Notes under the pieces: model-generated
What the model was told of the DNA's origin: nothing
The model's input: only the letters and a program-made list of their open reading frames with translations
Databases searched by the model: none
Source of the DNA: Symsagittifera roscoffensis
Lineage: Eukaryota; Xenacoelomorpha; Acoela; Convolutidae
Assembly: GCF_963678635.1 (NCBI RefSeq)
Contig: NC_087064.1
Span: forward strand, 30,657,740-30,721,739
Direction: 5' to 3'
Length of the DNA stretch: 64,000 nt
Shown: piece by piece, positions 20,665-31,149 of the stretch
How positions within the stretch are numbered: position 1 is the first letter of the stretch
How the letters are laid out: each line of letters starts with the position of its first letter
Translations under genes and position numbers: made by a program

Positions 20665-21834
20665 ACCTTTTGATATTCTCATTTATTCGCACAGAAATTC
20701 TATCCACACTCGCACAGCTCGCCCACGAAGAATTGTTTAAAATAATGAATTTCAGTTTCAAGTTTTCACACTCAACAACTCTAACATATAATAACATGTT
20801 TCAAATTTTCCTTTAACCCGGTTGGAAAGGAATCATATACTAAACAAAACTAACCAACGCAGCTTACTAAATACCACAAATCATAGAATAACAGCATGAC
20901 TAAGAAAAGGAAACCAACGGTACCCAAACCGGATTAACCCAGTTTAAAACTGGATAATTTATTCTTTTGAAGACTATTATAAAGTCTAAGAAAGAAATAA
21001 TAAAACACAAAAAAGTCGAAAGACAAACCCATACCACGAGCAATTTGCTTTTTGGAAAAAGGACATAACCAACAAGACATAAGAAAAACCACAACAAACC
21101 CAACATAAAACGTTGTCACATAACAGGACCCCTCACAAAAACCGCATGAAATCATACTCCCACTCCTGGCCTAACCCACCAGGAAGGACGTCCTGAGCAT
21201 GCTCTATAGCCGGCCTAACCCACCGCGCTACATCTACGCTTTGTGACCACACCTCTATTTTTAATAAGAGCTACTCAAGTGTGAGTAACTCTTCAAAATA
21301 ACCGAACTAAAACAAAAAGCTTTTGTGAAAACAACTAACTAAAATCATAACTAAAAAATATTAAACTAATAAATGTTTTATAAAATGTAAATTACATTAT
21401 GCAATACATAGATCAGAATACAACACCAAGGACGAACATCCAAAGACAAAACGACCCCACTACACTCGAGAGAGAATGACCAACCACAATTGATATGCCA
21501 CTCACAATCACAACTCAAAGGATTTAGAGTACGACTTGACTTCGCAGAAAAGGACTTCATTGAACTAGACCAATGACCACCTCGATGTTCAAGTATACGT
21601 ACAGATCCGAGTAACCAGGCATCCCCTCCACGCACAATCTCCACGCCATTCCCAAACTAGATCAGACACAAAAGAAGTTCTCCACGCAGAACAGAAAAAC
21701 CTGACATAGCCAACCATTCTGAAATCAGATTTGAGTTTGTTGCGAAGACTTAGTCGTTGTCACTAGAAGACACAACGTCTTATGTCTCTAACTCCAGCTT
21801 CCTGGAACTTCTTTAACAAAAAGGAAACAGAAGA

Positions 21835-21865
21835 AATAAGATGTTCGCCAAATAAGATGTTTTTT
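21835..21865 (+). other. junction between the tandem Gypsy halves
   Basis: 3'-region sequence ends at GTTCGCCAAA (to 21852). Seven filler bases TAAGATG (21853-21859) follow, then protease sequence from 21860. The filler repeats TAAGATG found just before at 21837-21843, and AATAAGATGTT occurs on both sides. This looks like a templated insertion from slippage or template switching. In the second copy the same 3' region runs on past CCAAA for about 73 bp to the LTR. Confidence 0.85.
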
Positions 21866-24800
21866 AATTGATTCAGGAGCAGAATCAAACATAATAAACA
21901 TCCCCACATGGAATGAAATAAAAACCTTACACTCAAAGCTAACACCTCTTGAAACCTCCAGCAAACTAGCAACAGCACAAGGATCAACATTGATAAACTA
22001 CGGAAAAATCCAATTATTTCTCCTCCCCACCAGAACAATGGAACAAAGCAAAATTTTAAATAAGCCATTTAAACAAATATTCCATATCACTGACATTAAA
22101 TATAATATCATTGGAATACCATTTATTTCGAAGTATATACCAACAATTAACATACTAAATAGTAAAATATTAATCAAAGATAAATATACAAAAACAAAAG
22201 AAACATCCTTAACGTTTTTTCAAAGATTAAATAAACAACCACCATTCTTTTCAAAATTCTACCCGATATTTAACCAACAAAGAAAACACCTAAAACCACT
22301 ATCAGGAAATATCTATAATTTTTCAATCAAACAAGTTCACCAATATGATAAAGAGCAAAACAAACAAAAATTTTATATGTCAGAATTTGAATTCAAACCT
22401 ATCCACAAATTTTTCAAAATCACAATCTCATCCATAAAATACTTGAAAAATTCGAATTCCGATATCATTTCCTTACATGTCTATAACAACACACCTTACC
22501 AAGTAACATTACCTTTAGGACTTTTAGGATATTGTGAAACCAACGCTACAATATCACCAATACACGAAAAAGCCTATCGCGTAAATAATATACTCCAACT
22601 ACTAGATATTTGCCAATCTACAATTCTTAATGAAGAATTATCTATAAATAATATAATAAGTAACAAAAACAGAAATACGGATTATTTCACAAAAACTCCA
22701 TATTTCAAACCTACATTCAACATAAGTAACTACACAGAGGACCAACAAAAATTTTTAACAATGTTTAATTTCCAACATTCACAAATAACACAAGACGAAT
22801 TCGAAAAGTTAGCCAAACAGCTAATTGAATATTCATCAGTCTATGCAACATCAAAATTCGATGTTGGAAAAATCAGTTCATCACTACATCTCCCGTTAAA
22901 ACCAGACGCAGTTTTCAAAAAACAGAGAGCAAGTAAAGTACCAATTCACTTACATGATAAAGTGAACAGATTACTCGATATTTTAGAACAATACAACATT
23001 ATATCACCAGTTAATAAAGAAGAACAACCAAAAGGCAACACATTTATCAACCCCGTTATCATTCTAGCTAAAGGAGAATCATTAAAAATCGTTCTCGATG
23101 CTAGATACCTCAATTCACTTATAGATGAATCAAAATGTAATTGGCCCATTGAACCAATACAAGTTATTTTAACAAAAATAAACGGCAAATACTTTACAAC
23201 CGCCGATATGAATAGTGCATACAATCAAATGCCACTAGATGAACAATCACGACGTTTAACACAATTTGTTATCGGAAACCAACAATATGAATTCAACCGC
23301 TTATTCTATGGAATATCCATAGGACCAGCAGCATTTTCAGCTTTTATGAGCAAAATTTTTAGACCACTAATACTCAAGAAAAACGCAATCACCTATTTAG
23401 ACGATGTTTTTATGCAATCACAAACAAAAGACGAGATGTTCAATGTTTTAGAAAAATATCACCAAATACTTCAGAACGAAAATCTGAAGGCCGCCCCCGA
23501 TAAATCACACTTCTTTTTGACAAGAGTTAAATTCTTAGGACATAATATAGAAAGAAAAACAATCACTCCATTGAAATCACGCATTGACGCTATTCAAAAA
23601 CTTCAACCACCAACAAATAAAAAGAAAATCCAAGAATTTCTTGGAATGTTAAACTTTTTAAGTAAATATGTTTATAAAATGCAATTATATCTACGACCAT
23701 TTTATAACATCCTTAGACAACAAAATAACTTTGAATGGAACACAGAACATCAAACACGATTTGAAGAAATAAAGAAACTTTTAACTGAACAAATTTCAAA
23801 CACAATTCCAGATTCAAATCAACCATTTTATGCAATGTGCGATGCTTCGAACTTTGGCATCGGTGCAGCACTATTACAATCACATAATGGTACAAATAAA
23901 ATGAACCTCATATCAGCAAATTCTCGATTATTCACTCAAGCAGAGCTACGACTCTCAACTCTAATGAGAGAATGTACAGCCATAATATATACACTGACAG
24001 AATATGAATTTCTGATACTTGGATCAAAACATCCAACAGTTCTATTCACAGACCATAAACCAATCATCTTTCTCTTTACACAAAAATCTAACCCAAACCA
24101 CCGAGTTTACAGATTTCAATTAATTCTAATGAAATTTCCAAACTTACATATAGTTTGGACTGCAGGAAAAAATCTTGCATTACCAGACACCTTAAGTCGA
24201 AATACACCACCTGAATTACTTACACGAAAAACAACAGTTGAAATACCCAAAAACATAAAATTCTACCTTGCAGAAAACGAAACATCACCCCGATTGGAAT
24301 GCAAATATGCAGTAAAAACTGATATTGAACAATCACAAATAAATAATTTACAACATTTCCCACTTTATTTAGATTGTCAAAATAATCATTATGAAGTTGA
24401 TCTACTTGGAACATCAACTTTCAAACCAATCCCATATTCTCAATGGATAAAAAATAACACCAAACAAAAACGAACAAAACAACACCTGCCTAAGAAAGAC
24501 CATTTTCCACAAATTGAAAAAGAAGATTTAACTGATAAAATAAATTTATCAGGACCACAAACAAATGATTCAAAATACACAATAAATCAAGTTTTTGACC
24601 TTCACGACCCACTTGATACAATACCCTTATCTAAATTAGAAATCGAAAACATTTGTCTCCCCCCAACCGAAATAATTACAATTTCAACACTGAAACAATA
24701 TCAAAACCTTGACCCGATAATTAGACAACTGAAATCATGGCACAAATATAAAACTAAACCTATCAAAGCAGATTCAACCATTCTAGGAAACAAAACACTC

Positions 24801-26408
24801 CTCCGATACTTTCGCAAATTTAACAACACAACAATTAACGAAAATACAGACCTTTTAGAGTATAACCTGAATGAATCTACAGTTCCATGTCTCCCTTTAA
24901 GTATGATTCTTATAGCTTTTAATATTTCACATACACAAAATATTAAAGGACACTCTGGATCAGAGAAAACATATTCAAATTTTATACAAAACTTTTATTT
25001 TCCAAATGCACCAATTTGGATAAAAGTACTATGCAATGACTGTATAGTATGTCAACTAAATAAACCTTACCCAAATCAAAAACAAATAGCACAAAAACAA
25101 GATTTCAAAGGACAAAGTTTGTACTTTAATCATCGTATCTCATTTGATACTAAAGGACCAATTTCACCCTCATCAGAAGGAAACTCCTACATTATGGTAA
25201 TTGTTGACGCATTTACACCTTATGTAGCACTTAACCCAGTACCACATTGTAACGCTTATTACGCTTACACAACACTCTATGAACACTGGATAGCAAAATT
25301 CGGACTACCAGAAATTTTAGTTACAGACAACGGTACAGAATTCATAAATAATGAAATTATCACACTATGTCATTTATATAACATTAAACACAAACCACGT
25401 ACATCTCATGCACCTTGGACAAACGGCTTAGTCGAAGGTATGAACCGTTCATTACAAGAATATCTTAGATGTATCATCAACGGAAATGATACAAAATATA
25501 CCGAATGGTCAGCAGATGTAAAATTATTTCCCTTAGCGTATAATTCACAAATTACGACAACTTTAGGAATGTCACCATACGAAATGGTTTTTAACCAAAA
25601 GCCACGCAAACCAATAATGTTTACAGCAAATTCTCATAAAAACGCACAAGGTTATTGTCAACCAAATAAAGACTCAATTTGTTATAACCTACCTTTACAT
25701 ACACACGATGAAGATCATTTTCATCACCCACAAATTCTTAAACTAGCCTCCGGTACACACACCGAATGGATTCTAAATAGAGATAAAAAACACAATGAAA
25801 TTTATCAAAAAATAACAAAAAAGTTATTACAAAGACAAAACATTAATGAACAAATCAATTCACGTTTTACACCAGCCTCCGATTTAAAAATTGGAACATT
25901 TGTTTTAATACCTAATTTTAATACTCAAAAAGGAATTTCTAAAAAATTACAACCCCTTCGAAGAGGACCATACCAAATAATTGCAAAACCCACTGATGTC
26001 ACATATAAAATTACCGACTCAAACAAAAAAGAAATCGTTCAACATCGAAACAACCTATTACCTTATTACCCAAAAGAATACGCACTCCGCGAATTAACTC
26101 AATTATATTCTTTCACAGGATTAAAAATCATTCAAAATGAACCACATCTGAAAAACACAGAACAAAATGATAACCCCACCGAAAATCAAAACACAAAACC
26201 AACCGCCACCAAAAACAATACACAAAACCATAAAGAATCTCCAAAACAAAGAAAAAATAGAAAAATGACCGAACAAATAATACCCCAAGAACAAATCGAC
26301 AAATCAGAAAATAGAAAAACAACAAGACTCCGAAATCAACCACGTAAAAACTATAAAATATTCATCCCCCAATCTAAAATTTTAAAGAAAGTGGAATTTC
26401 AAAAGTAA
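21860..26408 (+). CDS. second Gypsy pol, 5'-truncated, open frame
   Basis: Starts inside protease just before LIDSGA and runs open to the same stop as the first copy, with RT, RNase H, integrase core and GPY module all intact. The Leu codon that is TAA in copy one is TTA here (22209-22211). Other differences seen are Leu to Gln in the RNase H-integrase linker and two changes in the integrase core (DAYTHY to DAFTPY). No gag, leader or promoter lies directly in front. The first ATG in frame is at 21990, after the protease motif, so expression would need read-through or internal initiation. It could be a passenger or a source for recombination. Confidence 0.9.
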
Positions 26409-28986
26409 TTTTAACATTATACTTCACAATCTTGAAACCTTCGAAACATTTTTCATTTACATTTTTCAAAATAACATGCTGACAAGTACGTAATAATTCT
26501 AGTTCAAAATAAACCAATAGGATTCATCCAATCCGTCACTTTCTCTAACTCAAACTAAGACCAATTAGACGAATCATATAGAACTCCAGGCACATCTATA
26601 ACTATAACTTTACGACCTCCAGGTCAAAAATAAGCAAACCACTCCAACTTGACAACTAAAATAAATATCACCATAATACCGTACCCCTCCCTTATCTAAT
26701 AACCCAAAGATCAACAATATTTCCCCAACTCAGACCACGAATACCCCCAAAGCAAATTATTTAACTTAGCCTAAAGTAACAAAATGAACATTTTAATTAG
26801 CCTAAAGTATAAAAATCTCACCATACCCCGGATCATTTGACAAACAAAAATAAAGAAAAAGACGACCTCCCAGTCACCATGAAAATTGCCCCCAACAATT
26901 TTTTACAGAACTCAACCCACTTGTCAAAAAACTAATAAATAATCCGACCACACTAGAAAATCGCCTCAAACAGCAAAAAATATTCGACCAAGAGATCATT
27001 TCTTAAATGCTCTTCTCTCAATCAGTTACTCAAATACTCATAAATCTTAAACATTTTTTTACAATACTTGAAACCTTTATAATATTTCTTTTTGATATAC
27101 TTGAATCTTTTCTAATAATCCTAATCATTTTTTGTAACATTTTTTTAATTTTCTACACTATACTCGAACTATTCCTCCAACTTTCCAAAACCCTTGATTA
27201 CATCCACAGGTACGAGTCATATAACTTGTCTAAATGATACGAACAATTTTCAGTAGAACCGATATTTTTTTATTGTTTGTAATTTTCATAGCATTCTTAT
27301 CATCCGCATCTTAGCTAAACTACTAACAACTTCAGAACTAATTCACGACATCTTCCCCCACGGTTTTTTCCCCGACGACTAACAGGTAAGTATGAATTAA
27401 ATAAATATTACTAACTAATTAAAATATTAAAATACTCACCATACTTTATTCATGTTTTCTTTAGATTTTTAGCCTTCATCCGACAATCACCTACAAAAAC
27501 CACAAAAGACAAATAAAAATCGCAAATTTCATCAATCATTTATATTAATCTCTTACACTTATAAATTTATAAATTTAATACCCATGCAGTAAATTCATTT
27601 CTAAAATTTTCCCCACAAGCAGTAAATCTAATTATGATGAAAATTTGTAACTTAAAATTCCCCCATAACTAGCAGTAAATTTCCAAATTCTATGCAGTAA
27701 ATTAATAAAATGCAAATGCAGTACTAACCTTTTGATATTCTCATTTATTCGCACAGAAATTCTATCCACACTCGCACAGCTCGCCCACGAAGAATTGTTT
27801 AAAATAATGAATTTCAGTTTCAAGTTTTCACACTCAACAACTCTAACATATAATAACATGTTTCAAATTTTCCTTTAACCCGGTTGGAAAGGAATCATAT
27901 ACTAAACAAAACTAACCAACGCAGCTTACTAAATACCACAAATCATAGAATAACAGCATGACTAAGAAAAGGAAACCAACGGTACCCAAACCGGATTAAC
28001 CCAGTTTAAAACTGGATAATTTATTCTTTTGAAGACTATTATAAAGTCTAAGAAAGAAATAATAAAACACAAAAAAGTCGAAAGACAAACCCATACCACG
28101 AGCAATTTGCTTTTTGGAAAAAGGACATAACCAACAAGACATAAGAAAAACCACAACAAACCCAACATAAAACGTTGTCACATAACAGGACCCCTCACAA
28201 AAACCGCATGAAATCATACTCCCACTCCTGGCCTAACCCACCAGGAAGGACGTCCTGAGCATGCTCTATAGCCGGCCTAACCCACCGCGCTACATCTACG
28301 CTTTGTGACCACACCTCTATTTTTAATAAGAGCTACTCAAGTGTGAGTAACTCTTCAAAATAACCGAACTAAAACAAAAAGCTTTTGTGAAAACAACTAA
28401 CTAAAATCATAACTAAAAAATATTAAACTAATAAATGTTTTATAAAATGTAAATTACATTATGCAATACATAGATCAGAATACAACACCAAGGACGAACA
28501 TCCAAAGACAAAACGACCCCACTACACTCGAGAGAGAATGACCAACCACAATTGATATGCCACTCACAATCACAACTCAAAGGATTTAGAGTACGACTTG
28601 ACTTCGCAGAAAAGGACTTCATTGAACTAGACCAATGACCACCTCGATGTTCAAGTATACGTACAGATCCGAGTAACCAGGCATCCCCTCCACGCACAAT
28701 CTCCACGCCATTCCCAAACTAGATCAGACACAAAAGAAGTTCTCCACGCAGAACAGAAAAACCTGACATAGCCAACCATTCTGAAATCAGATTTGAGTTT
28801 GTTGCGAAGACTTAGTCGTTGTCACTAGAAGACACAACGTCTTATGTCTCTAACTCCAGCTTCCTGGAACTTCTTTAACAAAAAGGAAACAGAAGAAATA
28901 AGATGTTCGCCAAACACCAACGTCCATCATCCATCCTTCGAATTGCAGAAGAACTATTCTAAAAAACTCTGTAAAACCCGGATGGG
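26409..28986 (+). other. Gypsy 3' region, second copy
   Basis: Repeats 19336-21852 almost exactly, including the hydrophobic frame (27007-27237), the intron-like segment (27386-27464) and the GCAGTAAAT cluster. It lacks 11 bp present in the first copy near 20462. It continues past the junction point to a short purine-rich GGATGGG directly before the LTR, the likely plus-strand primer site. Confidence 0.85.
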
Positions 28987-29396
28987 TGGAACCTGATCTA
29001 AACTACATTTTATGATTGGATAAATTAGATATTTTACCAATGTAAAGTATTTAATATTAACCAATCATGATCCATCTAACTAACAACCCACTTATTTGTA
29101 AGTGCTGAAGTTACTTGTAATTTCAGCACCAGAGAGATTTGAATTTAACTTAGAAATTAGTTGGACTCTCCCGAGCACTTCAGCAGCCGCAATAAACCAG
29201 TATACCCTAGATCTATTGAGCCTAGCAGAGACTAGTTAAACAACCTGAGACTAGATAGTATAAGAGTAAGATTAGGATCGGTATTAGACTAAGAAGTTGC
29301 ACGAATCTATCCGGCCGAAAATAAGATAGCGTGACGAGCAGACGGTGTACCCTATCCGAAATTACTCTATGAGTTAACCAACTCGGTCTTAACTCA
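28987..29396 (+). repeat. Gypsy-family 3' LTR
   Basis: 410 bp, reads identically to 9005-9414, and ends AACTCA followed by the target duplication CTAA. Confidence 0.93.
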
Positions 29397-29400
29397 CTAA

Positions 29401-29879
29401 TCAAAATGGGGATTTTTTTTAGGTCGACCAAATTGATTTTTCGAGCTCTCCTAAATCACTATAAAGACCCCATTTTGACCAAATTTTCTGCGCCGCAAAC
29501 AAATTTTTGAAAAAAGGCCAAATTTTGAAAAAAGGCCAAAAAAAGCGTTTGAAAAAAGGCCAAAAAAATTTTTTTTAAAAAGCTAATAAAATTTTGAAAA
29601 AAGGCCAAAAAAAAGCATTTTTGGAAAACTTTGACCAAAAAATTGCATCTTTTCGGCGCGCGCTCCTACCTCAAAATTAGTATAAATTGGCGCCAAAGGC
29701 ACTTTTAGAAAATTTTTAGGGTCCGTCATCAAAAAATCGATATCTCAGAAAAGTACAAAAGGGGGACCCTTTGGGCTGGCAAGGAATCAAATTCCTGAGG
29801 GGAGGGCGTCCGCCCCCCGCACCCCCTTCCTTAATCCGACCCCCGCACCCCCTTCCTTAATCCGCCCCTGACATGTTGC
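29401..29879 (+). repeat. hAT-like MITE, 3'-complete fragment
   Basis: Same family as 4219-4650, with the body phrases in the same order. It ends in TCCGCCCCTGA, the inverted form of the family's start. Its 5' end is missing, also in the uninterrupted duplicate (31878), so the loss is older than the Gypsy insertion. A perfect 8-bp hairpin TGCCTCAA/TTGAGGCA follows at once. Confidence 0.65.
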
Positions 29880-31148
29880 CTCAAATTGAAAACTTGAGGC
29901 AGTTCGTTGCCCCAATACGTATGTATCAAAGGTTTTTGTTTTATTTATTTTTTTTGTTATGCAGCACTTCTGGTTTTAATTGCTCAAAGTGTTGCTGAGC
30001 AAATATTAAATAACGTAACTGCTCAAAAAAGCGAACTGTTACGTTAGTCGAATATACAGAAAGACGTGCCGGTAACGTCCCCAAACCTGGAAACCGGGTT
30101 CGAACCCCCGCCCCGACTCCCACCAAACCTTTTTTTTGGATTTTATTTATACGTAAAACTCATTGTTTTAGTTCATAGAATGGCCTTGGTCGACCTTGAT
30201 TGTCAGGTTTTTGTCTGTGTTTAGCCAAAAGTGTGCGCTTGAACATGCAAAAAAAGCTCGGTTCTGTTAAAAGTAGAAACTTTATTGAGTTTGTTATGCG
30301 TACTTAAACTTCGAACAATTTTTCTTTCGAGCCATTTGATGGTCAAAATTACCGAGACCAAAACAATTCAATACAAATTCGGATGCAGTATTTTTTGAGC
30401 AGCACAATGAGACAACACAATGACAGACATTGCAACCTTCATGATGATCTCAAAATAAAATTCCCGTAATCAGCACTTTTAAATCTTTGAAGTAAAATAT
30501 CTTCTAAACAAACTCAATTAATTCATTACTCAATTATACCAAATTAGATTGAAGTCATCATCCTAAGTTTAGTAGGAAATAACTTAGAAAATGTTTATAT
30601 TCTGAAATAAAACATTAAAACTTTTTCTATAGTTTGTTTTTGAACTCAGAATGTCATGTTGTCATCATTCCCACCTAAAGTCTGGAACAGGAAACCGAAA
30701 AAAATCGCGCAACAAATCAGTTGCTACAGAAGTTGTTATTAAATACTTTCCTCATTTGCAGAATTTGGACAATTGGTTGGAACCATTTTTTCCATTCTGC
30801 TCGTGTAGTCTCTTTTTTGCAAACGTGGGGGAATTCACAATGTCTTTAGGCCGGTCTTGCTGGCTATTTCACACTGCCGCAATATGTTCCCTTTGGTACT
30901 GAGGTCAGCGGGGCAACCGATTCCCAGTACTGTTCACAATCCCAAAAGGGTTGATTTGGTGGTTGGCTGCTCTGTACTGTACTGTGCTGCTCGCCCCGTG
31001 ATTCGTGCTCTTCCGACTGTATCCACCCGTCAATCAATAATCGATCGCAACAACAATTCCAATAATAAGAATGAATTAACAAAAGAATATAACCAAATAC
31101 AGGGTAGCCTATATTTGGCTGATATACAAATTAATCATTCAATTAAAG
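29880..31148 (+). repeat. tandem duplication unit 1, right part, unassigned
   Basis: Near-identical to 32362-33634. It contains a tRNA-like 3' end (30094-30125) and several frames of 60-100 codons with no recognisable domain (for example 30651-30902, Cys/His-rich start MSCCHHSH). Those frames are conserved only because the whole unit is a recent duplicate, so I do not call genes. Confidence 0.7.
30094..30125 (+). other. tRNA-like T-arm and 3' end with CCA
   Basis: CCGGGTTCGAACCCCCG has the T-loop TTCGAAC within a near-complete stem. It is followed by a C-rich stretch and CCCACCA. No matching acceptor strand or anticodon arm is found upstream, so it is not a complete tRNA gene. Encoded CCA suggests origin from a processed tRNA, or, on the minus strand, a primer-binding site. 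Duplicated at 32580-32611. Confidence 0.4.
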
Positions 31149-31149
31149 C

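Larger units (their letters stand above)
19336..21852 (+). other. Gypsy 3' region, first copy, no env found
   Basis: About 2.5 kb after pol. No envelope-like gene with signal peptide, cysteines and membrane anchor is visible on either strand. It holds the hydrophobic short frame at 19934-20164, an intron-like segment at 20313-20391 and the GCAGTAAAT cluster at 20524-20664. From 20840 to 21852 I see no convincing gene. It ends abruptly without an LTR where the duplicated pol begins. Confidence 0.7.
9005..29396 (+). mobile_element. compound Ty3/Gypsy LTR element, internally duplicated
   Basis: A 20.4 kb insertion with 410-bp LTRs at both ends that read identically. It is flanked by a 4-bp target duplication CTAA (9001-9004 and 29397-29400). 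The order is LTR, PBS, leader with two small ORFs, gag-pol, 3' region, then a second partial pol starting in protease, a second 3' region, and the LTR. There is no LTR between the halves. The duplicated block is 14787-21852 repeated as 21860-28913. By eye I find about eight substitutions and one 11-bp indel between the two blocks. Integrity of both ends plus a single target duplication indicates that the duplicated molecule may have integrated as one unit, or that the duplication arose later inside it. Confidence 0.9.

Noticed and set aside
19336-21852. Envelope gene making the Gypsy family an endogenous retrovirus
   Set aside because: No frame long enough with signal peptide, cysteines and anchor. 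Minus-strand frames of up to 88 codons lack any such features.
30040-30125. Complete tRNA gene
   Set aside because: Only the T arm and 3' end fit. No acceptor 5' strand, D arm or anticodon arm is found at proper spacing on either strand.
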